Assembly: GCF_014644435.1 (NCBI RefSeq)
Contig: NZ_BMKR01000006.1
Coordinates: 1 to 64,000 of the forward strand
DNA: 64,000 nucleotides
Direction: 5' to 3'
Source: Paenibacillus albidus
GTDB lineage: Bacteria; Bacillota; Bacilli; Paenibacillales; Paenibacillaceae
Part shown: in pieces, positions 1 through 7,644 of the stretch
Position numbering within the stretch: position 1 is the stretch's first letter
How the letters are laid out: every line of letters begins with the position of its first letter
Notes under the pieces: model-generated
The model's input: only the letters and a program-made list of their open reading frames with translations
Told to the model about the DNA's origin: nothing
Database searches by the model: none
Made by a program: the position numbers and the translations under genes

Positions 1-41
1 ATCTGTAATTTCAATAGTCGACCAATAATATCCTTTTTTTT

Positions 42-68
42 CCGCTAAACTATCCTGCCCGTTAGCGG
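42..68. repeat. Stem-loop repeat, copy 1
   Basis: A palindromic repeat with stem CCGCTA/TAGCGG around the conserved loop TATCCTGCCCG. The loop recurs at 2457-2487 with a different but self-complementary stem, and variants with loop TATCGTTTCCCG occur at 112-141 and 1451-1478. Confidence 0.6.
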
Positions 69-111
69 GGAAAAGGCAGCCGAGTAATAGTTGGCTGCTT
101 TCCTAGTTGTT

Positions 112-141
112 ATTGCGGTATCGTTTCCCGTTAGCGGAATG
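112..141. repeat. Stem-loop repeat, copy 2
   Basis: A variant of the same family, with loop TATCGTTTCCCGT followed by TAGCGGAATGA. The left stem arm is imperfect here. Confidence 0.5.
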
Positions 142-198
142 ACCTGTCTGTAAACTATGATACGGTTCACCGCGCTGGCTGAAGGGGCAAGTATTTAA

Positions 199-226
199 GG
201 CTATCCTGAAAAGGATGGCTTTTTCA
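199..226 (+). terminator. Rho-independent terminator
   Basis: The stem GCTATCC/GGATGGC is followed by a T-run on the plus strand. No plus-strand gene is visible upstream inside the window, so it probably serves a short or off-window transcript. Confidence 0.45.
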
Positions 227-293
227 TTGAAGAACATACCTTACTAAGCTAACATTTTTGCACGTACACAATGTTGAAAAGAGACTGAACCTT

Positions 294-1106
294 TTATTCG
301 GATTCCATCCGCAATAATGTCAAGAGATCATCGAAGATTCCAGGTGTCGTGAATACGACCTCTTCTCCATAGAGTTCTTTAGGGATGTCATCGGGCACCG
401 CTTGTACATGGCAACTCAATGCTCCCGCCTCCCGTGCAATCAAGCCTGCGGCGGCTACGTCCCACGGTGCAAGACTTTCTGTATGCGCATCTAATTTTCC
501 GGACGCCACATAACAAATGTCTACTGTTGGTGCGGCAAAACGCCTAATGTCACGACAGTTTCTTCTGAGTCGGTTCACTCTTTCGATTGCTGGTTGCACT
601 TTTGCTGGATCATGCGGAAAACCTGTGCCAATGACAGCATCTAGTAGTGAAGTACATTTACGAATTCGTAAACGCTCACCATTGCAATAGGAGCCTTCCC
701 CTTTAATCCCTACATAAGTACAGTTCAAATCTGGCGCATATACTGCTCCTGCCAGCACTACGCCATCAAGGGCAAAAGCCAATGAAACGCCGTAATGCGG
801 CAGGTTCCGAGCAAAATTAACTGTTCCATCTAAGGGATCAATCACCCAAACTGGACCGTCAAACTTGAAATTATCCCAGTTATGTACTCCATCTTCCTCC
901 GAAAGAATTCGATGACCTTGAAATGTCCCCATAATGGCTTCTTGAATGATTCTTTCCGACAGCAAGTCAGCTGATGTCACAAGTTCACCCGCATCCTTGT
1001 AATTCACTTCAATTTTTTCCCGGCTGCGCAATTCGGAAATTCTGTCACCCGCTTTTGTTACAGCCTGTTCTGCAAACAACGCTAATTCTCGAAGGTCGAA
1101 CTTCAT
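294..1106 (-). CDS. Inositol monophosphatase family protein
   Basis: A 270-residue member of the inositol monophosphatase/FBPase superfamily, Mg-dependent enzymes that hydrolyse sugar or nucleotide monophosphates. Visible metal-site motifs are EEDG near residue 70, the WVIDPLDGTVNF signature near residue 90, and a C-terminal APWDVAAAGLIAREAGA block. The length is typical. The start at 1106 has a strong GGAGG 11 bases upstream; an extension to 1178 would lie upstream of this site. The gene stands alone, between stem-loop repeats and a hypothetical gene. The substrate cannot be read from sequence. It may be cargo of the prophage-like region or host sequence, because the left end of the element is outside the window. 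Confidence 0.9.
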   Translation of the reverse strand: MKFDLRELALFAEQAVTKAGDRISELRSREKIEVNYKDAGELVTSADLLSERIIQEAIMGTFQGHRILSEEDGVHNWDNFKFDGPVWVIDPLDGTVNFARNLPHYGVSLAFALDGVVLAGAVYAPDLNCTYVGIKGEGSYCNGERLRIRKCTSLLDAVIGTGFPHDPAKVQPAIERVNRLRRNCRDIRRFAAPTVDICYVASGKLDAHTESLAPWDVAAAGLIAREAGALSCHVQAVPDDIPKELYGEEVVFTTPGIFDDLLTLLRMESE

Positions 1107-1210
1107 TTCGTTCCCATTCCTCCTTACAGTGCGTAATCTTTTTTTCAGACATAGATCATATTCGTGACCCGGTACCACATCCCTTTTTAAGGAGTCATTT
1201 TCATTTTCAT

Positions 1211-1330
1211 TTTCAGGAGGACTACTTCAACCAACGTATAACTGAACTGGAAGACGAAGCTGAACATCCATTCAACATAGGGGAGAACGGCATCATCGTC
1301 TTGCTTGAAGTTGATCCTTATCATAAGTAA
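1211..1330 (+). pseudogene. C-terminal fragment of an unrecognised protein
   Basis: An open frame ends with a protein-like stretch (EDYFNQRITELEDEAEHPF and a terminal LLEVDPYHK). It has no start codon after the AGGAGG at 1217, and upstream it runs only antisense through the phosphatase gene. It may be the tail of a decayed small gene. I do not recognise the family. Confidence 0.25.
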
Positions 1331-1416
1331 CGACAAGTTTTTTCGGTTGGGGGACGGGCAAGATTGCTTGCGAGGTATGAGATTTAGGACACAGTACGGC
1401 TAGTTGAACAAAAACA

Positions 1417-1441
1417 GCCGATCGTGTTGAGATCGGCTGTC
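1417..1441. terminator. Hairpin, probable bidirectional terminator
   Basis: ACAGCCGATC and GATCGGCTGT form a 10-bp perfect stem with a 7-nt loop. A-rich sequence on the left gives a T-run on the minus strand. Confidence 0.6.
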
Positions 1442-1450
1442 TTAATGTTT

Positions 1451-1478
1451 TTGAGCTATCGTTTCCCGTTAGCGCAAT
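1451..1478. repeat. Stem-loop repeat, copy 3
   Basis: TTGAGCTA and TAGCGCAA form a near-perfect stem (one mismatch) around the loop TCGTTTCCCGT. Same family as 42-68. Confidence 0.5.
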
Positions 1479-1776
1479 GACTTGAAAAAGCCCATATGAG
1501 TAACGTTCCCGCATTCACGAACCATCACTGGGCGTAAGGGGCGCCAGCCTCGTACGACAGACTTAGCCAGTGCAGGGTTGTCTGCTGATTCCGCTTCCTC
1601 GCTCCTGAAAATCTCATCCCCGAATCCACTTCTAACTTCGGCCGGACCGAGGGGCGAATGCCCCGATGCGTGAATATGGTGTTACCTGAAGTAACCGACA
1701 TCTTCGAATAACCCAAATATGTCCTATCATTCTTTATCCTTCACTCGCATCAGCGCAATACTACAAGTTATCATTG

Positions 1777-2352
1777 TTACATGTATTCAGCTATATATTG
1801 TTCGTTCCAAACCTGTGCTTCAATAAAATAATCAAACTTCCGCTTAGGCTCAGATCTCCATTGCTCCCCAGGCATACCAAACTTATCAATAGTATCAAAG
1901 ATACCTTGCTTAGTGAAAAGCTTACCATGATATTGAGAATTAAAATGAATGGCATCTGTCTCCCTTGATATAAATCTTGTTGCCATACTATCTGGATATG
2001 TAAAACTAACTTCTAAATCATTGATTTCATCTAATGCTACTTTGATTGTTGAATAGTTTTCCCCATATGCCTCTTCAAGATGAGAAGATTCACCTAAAAC
2101 AAAATAAATAGGATGTCTAGTTTTAGGTTTTCCACCTAGACTTATAAACTCATTGATTAACCAATCCTCTGTTATAACCCTCTCGTTAAAATACCATTCA
2201 AAGTTATTAAACCTTCGAAATGCCCTTCCCGAAATTGTTTTAAGTCTATCAGCAATTATACTAGCTTCATAATAATTCAACTTCGTTAAACTTAAGAATG
2301 GTCTTGTTCCTTTCATAAAGTAATGAGTCAAATAATGCTTAGAATTATTCAT
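1777..2352 (-). CDS. Conserved hypothetical protein
   Basis: 191 residues, soluble, no transmembrane segment. I know similar uncharacterised proteins from Bacilli that begin with a THYF-KGTRPFLSL-type segment, have a central YFVLGES block and end near FDYFIEAQVWNE, but no function is established to my knowledge. The start at 2352 is chosen because AGAAGAAGTG lies 5-6 bases upstream; the frame also opens at 2388. AT-rich and single-gene. An ADP-ribosyltransferase-like fold was considered, but no catalytic triad can be shown. Confidence 0.6.
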   Translation of the reverse strand: MNNSKHYLTHYFMKGTRPFLSLTKLNYYEASIIADRLKTISGRAFRRFNNFEWYFNERVITEDWLINEFISLGGKPKTRHPIYFVLGESSHLEEAYGENYSTIKVALDEINDLEVSFTYPDSMATRFISRETDAIHFNSQYHGKLFTKQGIFDTIDKFGMPGEQWRSEPKRKFDYFIEAQVWNEQYIAEYM

Positions 2353-2456
2353 TATATTCACTTCTTCTTTCTTGTTTTTCTTTATCATTCGGTTGTTTCA
2401 GGTAACGTCTTATTTACGAACTTTGTAAATAACTCCATATGTAGAGCATTCGCGAA

Positions 2457-2487
2457 ATCATTAAGCTATCCTGCCCGTTAGCTTAAT
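2457..2487. repeat. Stem-loop repeat, copy 4
   Basis: CATTAAGCTA and TAGCTTAATG form a perfect 10-bp stem around TCCTGCCCGT. This is the clearest member of the family. Confidence 0.65.
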
Positions 2488-2502
2488 GAGGCGGTGGCAG
2501 TC

Positions 2503-2575
2503 TAATACTTTATTTTTTCAGTCTACAACTTTATTTTCTCAGTCTAACACTTTATTTTCAGTCTACTTCTTTATT
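2503..2575. repeat. Short tandem repeat, four units
   Basis: Four successive copies of a CAGTCTA(A/C)nnnTTTATTTT unit of about 18-22 bp lie in tandem, with small differences between units. Confidence 0.6.
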
Positions 2576-2788
2576 TTCTTTGGACATCTATATTTTGATC
2601 CTTGGTTGGAACCCTCCCGTATGCATTCTTCAATGAAACCCTTTCTAAAAAAGTGTCTCAAATAATCCATCAAATCACTGAGACGTTTCATAACTGTTTT
2701 TGTGGCTTTTTGAAACGAAATTATCAATAGCATTTTCGTTGTCTCAAAAAGCATGCTTTTTGGAACTGTTCCTTCATTGAAATAGAAA

Positions 2789-2806
2789 GGTGACCTAGGT
2801 CACCTC
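2789..2806. terminator. Perfect palindrome, probable terminator
   Basis: GGTGACCTAGGTCACC is a perfect 16-bp palindrome immediately downstream of the minus-strand gene ending at 2831. On the minus strand it is followed by a T-rich stretch. Confidence 0.5.
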
Positions 2807-2830
2807 AAATTGAAACTCATAAATGAAAAT

Positions 2831-3016
2831 CTATTTATAACGTTTACCCACGAACTCTAATTGCTCAACTATCTGTATGAAATCTCTCTCCATTTTCTCA
2901 TAGAGCTCCAAATCTTCTTTCTTTATTGCATCCTCCATAAGATCGCTATAATCTGCAAGTTGCTGCAATAAAGTGCGCCGCTCATGCAGGTGTCCTTTCT
3001 GTAATCTGAAGTTCAT
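2831..3016 (-). CDS. Small coiled-coil hypothetical protein
   Basis: 61 residues, strongly charged and predicted helical (a segment from LLQQLADYSDLMEDAI to YEKMERDFIQIVEQLEF). AAGGAG lies 9 bases before the ATG at 3016, so the longer frame to 3073 is rejected. It is the last gene of a train of very small minus-strand genes, the usual layout of a phage early region. Function unknown. Confidence 0.6.
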   Translation of the reverse strand: MNFRLQKGHLHERRTLLQQLADYSDLMEDAIKKEDLELYEKMERDFIQIVEQLEFVGKRYK

Positions 3017-3102
3017 CCAATCACGCTCCTTATTTATTTTGATAATTCTGCCTGCAGCAGATTGTAAAGCCATGTATACGTAGTCCTAGCCTAAGAAGCC
3101 CA

Positions 3103-3291
3103 TTAAGATTCAGGAACTAATTTATAATAGACTGCTTCAATACTCCCCTTAATTGGACGTACACTGGTTCCACATCTTTTAAGATCAGCAATAATTATTT
3201 TCGCCTTGGTTTTATCCTGAAATCCCTCTAAAATCTCTTCAGGCGTTGTATATTGTTCAAAGCGTTTTCCGAAGTAAACTGCAATTTTCAT
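3103..3291 (-). CDS. Small hypothetical protein
   Basis: 62 residues starting MKIAVYFGKRFEQYTTPEEI. The ATG at 3291 has GAGGAG 8 bases upstream; a GTG at 3300 abuts the same site and is less likely. The start overlaps the region of the stop of the upstream small gene (stop 3297-3299), so the two are probably translationally coupled. Function unknown. Confidence 0.6.
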   Translation of the reverse strand: MKIAVYFGKRFEQYTTPEEILEGFQDKTKAKIIIADLKRCGTSVRPIKGSIEAVYYKLVPES

Positions 3292-3296
3292 TTCAA

Positions 3297-3479
3297 TCAC
3301 TCCTCGGTTAGTATGATGTTGTCTTTGCCAGCATAAGTAACACTTGCAATTTTATTGTCCGCATCTTTTATCTTCACGGTGTACCTATCAACTAGCTTTA
3401 TTTCCAGCAACTCCGTTACGAAATTTACTTCTAGCCATTTCAAAATATAAAACTGCTCGACGGTTTCAGCTTTGATCAT
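3297..3479 (-). CDS. Small hypothetical protein
   Basis: 60 residues with a beta-rich pattern (VDRYTVKIKDADNKIASVTY). GGGAGAA sits about 10 bases upstream of the ATG. It is coupled to the next small gene at 3291. Function unknown. Confidence 0.55.
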   Translation of the reverse strand: MIKAETVEQFYILKWLEVNFVTELLEIKLVDRYTVKIKDADNKIASVTYAGKDNIILTEE

Positions 3480-3500
3480 CTAACGAATTCTCCCTTGGCT

Positions 3501-3531
3501 TTATGTGTCTACCGACCAGTGTCTTCGTACT
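3501..3531. repeat. Intergenic repeat, divergent copy
   Basis: A weaker relative of the 32-nt repeat at 3936-3967 and 5033-5064, sharing the TGTCTA...TCTTCGTACTG core. Confidence 0.35.
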
Positions 3532-3630
3532 GTGCAGCAATCATTATGATTCTTGGCAAAAAACTCATTAAGCTCCCGAGCAGATTTGTTTAATGGTAAA
3601 ATGGTAAAAAAATGAATTGGGGGTAACGAA

Positions 3631-3879
3631 GTGCGAATGTATGCCCTTCTTAAAGAACATGTTGATAATGTTAGAAAGCTTATGATTTACGATAATGAAA
3701 ATGGAGTTTATGTTTTTTTGTATTATACACAAGAAGATAAGAGTGGATTTGCCGATTTATGGTTTGAAACGATTGATGAAGCTGTTGACTACTGCATTGA
3801 AAAGTACAAAGTAATACAGGACCAATGGGTTATTATAAAAGACCCAAAAGAGGGTCAACAACACGATATTATTAATTAA
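3631..3879 (+). CDS. Small hypothetical protein
   Basis: 82 residues, acidic, with many aromatic residues (FLYYTQEDKSGFADLWFETI). It is the only plus-strand gene in this part of the element. The start is a GTG preceded by GGGGG at 3619-3623. I do not recognise the family. The rightward direction within a leftward operon suggests an independent gene acquired later. Confidence 0.55.
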   Translation: MRMYALLKEHVDNVRKLMIYDNENGVYVFLYYTQEDKSGFADLWFETIDEAVDYCIEKYKVIQDQWVIIKDPKEGQQHDIIN

Positions 3880-3935
3880 ATAGCAATATACTTAGCGTTC
3901 GTTTGAAATTTCAATACCACCCCCTCCCTACGCCG

Positions 3936-3967
3936 TTTGCGTCTTATCGGCACTATCTTTTCGTACT
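3936..3967. repeat. 32-nt intergenic repeat, copy A
   Basis: Matches 5033-5064 at about 28 of 32 positions, sharing TTTGCGTCTTA, GGCACTA and TTTTCGTACT. It lies between small genes, not inside them. Confidence 0.6.
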
Positions 3968-3991
3968 ACGCAACACAGTTTGTTCGTTAAA

Positions 3992-4471
3992 TTACATTGC
4001 GGCAATCTTCTCTTTGAAAGCATAATAGTCTTCCTCAGATATTTCGCCATTATGCCATTGCCTACGCATAACAGCGACCATTTCAAGTGCAGCTTTTCTT
4101 TCGGTAAGTCTAAATTCTTCGACACGATCTTGTTTTGATATTGTTTCTTTCCACTTTTCCATTAACTTGCAATCAAATTCTCTGAATTCAACTGGTGGTA
4201 ATTCCACAGTCAGTTCGTCATGAGCCTTATCATCCACGTTTAATGGCGGTTTGAATTTATTTATAAGATATACTTCGTAAAGGAACATATCAGCTTCACT
4301 TTGGAATTCTGCGTATTCAATCTTTGTTACCCGCTCTATATTTACAGATCGGTGCATCGGCTTTCGAAAAAAGTGGCCCCGCAGCCTCGATTGCAAATCT
4401 TGTTTTGTACGACCGAGATAAAGCATCCCCCAGTCCTCATATATCTTGTATAAAATGAACCCTTTCGCCAT
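3992..4471 (-). CDS. GIY-YIG nuclease-fold protein
   Basis: 159 residues. The N-terminus (residues 5-35: FILYKIYEDWGMLYLGRTK followed by LQSRLRGHF) matches the GIY-YIG endonuclease fold: first strand, the second Y-(I/L)-G strand, then the conserved Arg-containing helix. The first GIY element is degenerate (YKI). The C-terminal half is helical and charged, with no recognised domain, perhaps a DNA-binding tail. GGGAG lies upstream of the ATG. In a phage early region such a protein may be a homing-type or repair nuclease, but it could be inactive. Confidence 0.75.
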   Translation of the reverse strand: MAKGFILYKIYEDWGMLYLGRTKQDLQSRLRGHFFRKPMHRSVNIERVTKIEYAEFQSEADMFLYEVYLINKFKPPLNVDDKAHDELTVELPPVEFREFDCKLMEKWKETISKQDRVEEFRLTERKAALEMVAVMRRQWHNGEISEEDYYAFKEKIAAM

Positions 4472-4516
4472 CAGCTCACTCCCTAACGCAGCAATTCATT
4501 GAGCACATCGGACTGT

Positions 4517-4795
4517 TCAACTGCTTGACTCCAACGCAGACAGAGATGCATCCTTTTTATGAGAGGTCAGATAAATAAGTTCAGTCTCTGATCCAGATCC
4601 ACACAATCCATATTCCTTTACATGATCATCAACAAAAACATAAACTTTGTCCCATGTCAGATATCCCTTTACGACAAGCTCATATTTTGCGAAGCTGTTA
4701 AGCATCATCTTTGTAAAAAGAAACATATGACTCTTGATACGCCGAGAATCAAGTCCTACTGAATACTCAATATTGAATGAAGTCGTTATATCCAT
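4517..4795 (-). CDS. Hypothetical protein
   Basis: 92 residues. GGAGG lies 11 bases upstream of the ATG. The sequence alternates hydrophobic and charged residues (YELVVKGYLTWDKVYVFVDD) and looks globular. No family is recognised. Member of the small-gene train downstream of the late regulator. Confidence 0.55.
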   Translation of the reverse strand: MDITTSFNIEYSVGLDSRRIKSHMFLFTKMMLNSFAKYELVVKGYLTWDKVYVFVDDHVKEYGLCGSGSETELIYLTSHKKDASLSALESSS

Positions 4796-4825
4796 TTTCC
4801 ATTCATCCCTCCTTCGTACTATTCA

Positions 4826-5014
4826 TCAGTTTGTATCTTCTAATGTCAGATAGTCTTTAGCTGATTCACAGTCTTTTAATTCCTCACGCAATTTTGCTAA
4901 GGTCTCCACGCTTGGTTGATCCGTAAAAGGTTCGTACACTTCAATCTGTTTTTCCAATTGCAATCGTCTAAGCTCCAAGCCAATCAAAGCTTGTAACCTT
5001 TGTCTGCTATTCAT
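4826..5014 (-). CDS. Small helical hypothetical protein
   Basis: 62 residues, almost entirely helical and charged (ELRRLQLEKQIEVYEPF, LAKLREELKDCESAKDYL), probably a short coiled coil. GGAG is well placed before the ATG. Function unknown. Confidence 0.6.
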   Translation of the reverse strand: MNSRQRLQALIGLELRRLQLEKQIEVYEPFTDQPSVETLAKLREELKDCESAKDYLTLEDTN

Positions 5015-5032
5015 AAAAACACTCCTTCACAT

Positions 5033-5064
5033 TTTGCGTCTTACTGGCACTACGTTTTCGTACT
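5033..5064. repeat. 32-nt intergenic repeat, copy B
   Basis: See 3936-3967. It lies immediately upstream of the small gene starting at 5014. Confidence 0.6.
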
Positions 5065-5069
5065 GCACA

Positions 5070-5237
5070 CTACTTGACCTCAACCCAATAAGGGTCTAAT
5101 CTCTCCCAAGCCCATTGTTTATACTCTTCTTCAACTTCATCGGCAGTCATTGTTGCGGGCAGCTCAAATTCATCCTCATGTTCAACCCCCGGAAACCCTG
5201 TCCCAAGAACAAATTTATACTTTTTAGTACCAGCCAT
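5070..5237 (-). CDS. Small phage-type protein (DUF7167-like)
   Basis: 55 residues beginning MAGTKKYKFVLGTGFPGVEH and ending with an acidic helix (ADEVEEEYKQWAWERLD). I know this pattern from short phage and prophage proteins grouped as DUF7167; the assignment is from memory. GAAAGGAATG precedes the ATG at 5237, so the longer frame to 5306 is rejected. Function unknown. Confidence 0.6.
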   Translation of the reverse strand: MAGTKKYKFVLGTGFPGVEHEDEFELPATMTADEVEEEYKQWAWERLDPYWVEVK

Positions 5238-5298
5238 ATCTATCATTCCTTTCAATTTGTTACTCTGTATGCGTTTAAGCCAAGTGCTATGGTGATAT

Positions 5299-5487
5299 TC
5301 AGTCAATTACTTCAAGTGAGGATGTAGGAACATCATTAATTGAGCGTGATAAACCATCCCGACGAACTACAGAAAGTCCTCCAAAGACCCAAACAATTCG
5401 CCCTTTATCTCCGACTTTAGCTCTTTTGGTCTTCCCATTAGATGCAGTTATATCTTTGAGAAATGTCACCTTATCACCAGTCTTCAT
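5299..5487 (-). CDS. Small SH3/KOW-like protein
   Basis: 62 residues. The spacing of GDKVTFLKDI, AKVGDKGRIVWVFGG and LSVVRRDG resembles small KOW/SH3-type barrels that bind nucleic acid or protein. GGAGG precedes the ATG. Function unknown; domain assignment is inference. Confidence 0.55.
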   Translation of the reverse strand: MKTGDKVTFLKDITASNGKTKRAKVGDKGRIVWVFGGLSVVRRDGLSRSINDVPTSSLEVID

Positions 5488-5537
5488 TGTCGCTACCCTC
5501 CTTCGTTATATGCGTCAACCATGCATCACACACGGTT

Positions 5538-5723
5538 TTATCGAAACAACTGTTTATAATCCTTGGAATCGAATTTCCCCGTTTCCCGATCAACAGCGAC
5601 CAGACCGATATCCGTATGAAAAACATGGCACCTATCATTTGAATGTGCATAATGGACTTCTTTATAATCTGCTTCCGTTAATACACGACACAACATCATT
5701 TGTTCAAACAGACCAAGTTGCAT
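5538..5723 (-). CDS. Small hypothetical protein
   Basis: 61 residues (MQLGLFEQMMLCRVLTEADY at the N-terminus). AGGAGG lies 7 bases before the ATG. Not recognised. Part of the small-gene train. Confidence 0.55.
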   Translation of the reverse strand: MQLGLFEQMMLCRVLTEADYKEVHYAHSNDRCHVFHTDIGLVAVDRETGKFDSKDYKQLFR

Positions 5724-5757
5724 AATTCACCTCCTAATCCGTTGGGCTTTTCGCAAT

Positions 5758-6060
5758 CTAACGCAAAGCCTCAAACCGCCAATCCACCGCTTTATCATCA
5801 AATTGCCGAATTGCTGCTTCAATAACTACACGAATTGTGCTATCTTCCGGGGGCTTACCATCCCAGCCCCGATCATAATTGACCAGATGTTTGCTGAACT
5901 CTTTTTGTTGATTCGGATACACGGTCAACCGACTAATTCGACCTTCGGATATCCCATACGAGGACGGCTGTGAGAATACATGTGCTTGTACATAGAGACC
6001 TTGCACCTCTCCTTCAAAGATGTCCCCTGCGTACAGGGGACGTTTGTATTCCAGTGGCAT
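5758..6060 (-). CDS. Hypothetical phage protein
   Basis: 100 residues, beta-rich in the first half (ISRLTVYPN, GEVQGLYVQAHVF) and ending with a helix. It resembles small conserved phage proteins found next to late regulators, but I cannot name a family with confidence. Its ATG overlaps the stop of the upstream gene (TAATG), so the pair is translationally coupled. Confidence 0.6.
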   Translation of the reverse strand: MPLEYKRPLYAGDIFEGEVQGLYVQAHVFSQPSSYGISEGRISRLTVYPNQQKEFSKHLVNYDRGWDGKPPEDSTIRVVIEAAIRQFDDKAVDWRFEALR

Positions 6061-6269
6061 TAGTGTTTATCTCCTTTTTTGGCATATAACTCATACTCAT
6101 CGGTCATTGCAGAATCTTCCAATACATTTCCGTTAAACAGGACTTCTAATGCTGTTTCAGAATCATGCCCTTTTTTCAAAAGATCGGCATATATCCATTT
6201 GAGATAAGCATCCTGATGTACAAATCTGAGCATTTGTGATGCATTGAATACGGGATAATCTGATTCCAT
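6060..6269 (-). CDS. Small hypothetical protein
   Basis: 69 residues. The ATG at 6269 has AAAGG about 9 bases upstream; the frame also has an ATG at 6278 that sits on that site. Helical and acidic. Its stop overlaps the next start. Not recognised. Confidence 0.55.
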   Translation of the reverse strand: MESDYPVFNASQMLRFVHQDAYLKWIYADLLKKGHDSETALEVLFNGNVLEDSAMTDEYELYAKKGDKH

Positions 6270-6307
6270 ACGATTCATCCTTTCTGTTTTAGAGTCCTGA
6301 ACGGTCT

Positions 6308-7120
6308 CTAGATAATCCGCAGGGACTGAGCCAGTAAAATAAGTGCGGTTTTCTTCACCTGATAATACTTCGCACGGTACCAGTTGAATTCGTTCATAAG
6401 ATACTCGTCCAGCGCTTCCTCGCGGTAAAAATATTTAGACTCAATCAATTTCAGTTGATCTGGATCAAGGCTGCGCAAGGCTTTTTCCATAGGATATAAC
6501 TGATCCTCCACTTCCCAAATTTCATCTTGGAGCCTTTCGGCTTTATCATACATACTCAGTACTGCATGTTCAGTGGAAGAATGGGGGAGTCCTGATCGGC
6601 CACTGACTCCGGTGAGCTCCATACCCGCTGTAACCTTAGGCTCCTTCGGCTTGATTTGCTGCAGTTCTATATTTAGCCATTTTATCCGCTTGTTTGCTTG
6701 GTAGTATTGCTTCAAGCGATACTCTACGATAGATACATACTGCTGACGAATGGCTACGGGTATGTTCATCTCAATTTGTTCTACTTCTTCATCACAGTGA
6801 CTGCCTGATGATTTCCCCGTCTTCTCCAAGTGTTCTTTGATAATCATCAATTCCCGGTGCAACGCAGTTGAAGAGTTTGTCTTCACTGATTTTTTTAACT
6901 TTTGGTATCGGGCGAATAACCAATCTACCGGCACCGATGAGATGTTAAGCTCCGTGACCTGAAAGTTCTTCAATCCCCCACACTCCCCCCTGGCTATATC
7001 CTCTATCTCCTCTACATCAAAGTCCCATGCACTTTGCGTAAATGTTTGCTGGCATCCTTCACAATGGAATGTGCTCTCATCCACTACTCGGCAAACTTTA
7101 CCGCATTGAAGACAAATCAA
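6308..7120 (-). CDS. ArpU/RinA-type phage transcriptional regulator
   Basis: 270 residues. Two CxxC pairs near the N-terminus (CLQCGKVC and CEGCQQ) suggest a zinc ribbon. The C-terminal block, with DPDQLKLIESKYF, then EEALDEYLMNEFNW and a Tyr/Lys-rich helix, matches the sigma-70-region-4-like ArpU/RinA family that turns on late and packaging genes in phages of Gram-positive bacteria. The added N-terminal finger makes it longer than the roughly 140 residues usual for ArpU. Position at the end of the replication module and before the (missing) late genes fits that role. It may instead regulate only this element if late genes are lost. Confidence 0.8.
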   Translation of the reverse strand: MICLQCGKVCRVVDESTFHCEGCQQTFTQSAWDFDVEEIEDIARGECGGLKNFQVTELNISSVPVDWLFARYQKLKKSVKTNSSTALHRELMIIKEHLEKTGKSSGSHCDEEVEQIEMNIPVAIRQQYVSIVEYRLKQYYQANKRIKWLNIELQQIKPKEPKVTAGMELTGVSGRSGLPHSSTEHAVLSMYDKAERLQDEIWEVEDQLYPMEKALRSLDPDQLKLIESKYFYREEALDEYLMNEFNWYRAKYYQVKKTALILLAQSLRII

Positions 7121-7167
7121 TGCTCACTCCCCCCTGCTTGAATTGATTCAGTAGTATAATCACCGAT

Positions 7168-7602
7168 TCAATCCAGAAATTCCTGAATCAATTTTCCAGC
7201 ACTATCAAAATATTTAGTGCGCCACCAGGGATGACAGTTTTCCGGGTACCATTTCCCATCGAAACAAACATCAAGATTTCCTGAATTATTGGCTCCTACG
7301 ATTACCCCCGATTGTCCGTTCACTTCAATTTCCATACCCTGATAGGCGAAAGGTATGCCTCTGCGTTCGCAAACCCTTTCGAAGTCCACCCGATTACTGA
7401 ATAGATCACTAACCTTAAAACCTCCGATCTTCCGGCAGTGCAAGAATCGAAACACTTCGCTAAATGGTTCTTCCCACAAACCATCTTGAAGATATTCCCA
7501 ATAAGCGTATTTGGCCTTTCCCGGCGTTTCTCCTTGGATTGTCTGCTTGCACCATGGTTCGTCCCATTGGCTTTTTTGGCACCACACTTCATATGTGTTC
7601 AA
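7168..7602 (-). CDS. Hypothetical protein
   Basis: 144 residues, rich in Trp and Cys in the first 60 positions; the second half (EVNGQSGVIVGANNSGNLDV) looks like a small beta-barrel. The start is TTG at 7602, supported by GGAAGAGG 8 bases upstream. No family recognised. It lies between the late regulator and other small early genes. Confidence 0.6.
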   Translation of the reverse strand: MNTYEVWCQKSQWDEPWCKQTIQGETPGKAKYAYWEYLQDGLWEEPFSEVFRFLHCRKIGGFKVSDLFSNRVDFERVCERRGIPFAYQGMEIEVNGQSGVIVGANNSGNLDVCFDGKWYPENCHPWWRTKYFDSAGKLIQEFLD

Positions 7603-7644
7603 GGCTCAAACCTCTTCCTTTTTTAGAATTTTTCTGAATTGACC

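Larger units (their letters stand above)
1331..1776. other. Gene-free interval with GC-rich block
   Basis: No convincing gene is seen. The interval holds a hairpin at 1418-1439, stem-loop copy 3 and a GC-rich block of about 200 bp (1517-1715) that differs in composition from the AT-rich surroundings. Short frames inside the block have no ribosome-binding sites. Confidence 0.4.
2353..2830. other. AT-rich interval with tandem repeat, no firm gene
   Basis: The interval contains stem-loop copy 4, a four-unit tandem repeat (2503-2575) and a weak 63-codon minus-strand frame (2563-2754) rich in Lys/Arg. That frame has only a poor ribosome-binding site and overlaps the tandem repeat, so I do not call it a gene. 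Confidence 0.4.

Noticed and set aside
1525..1716. 63-codon minus-strand frame in the GC-rich block
   Set aside because: No ribosome-binding site; composition-driven open frame.
2563..2754. 63-codon minus-strand frame
   Set aside because: Weak ribosome-binding site, Lys/Arg-rich low-complexity product, and overlap with a tandem repeat.
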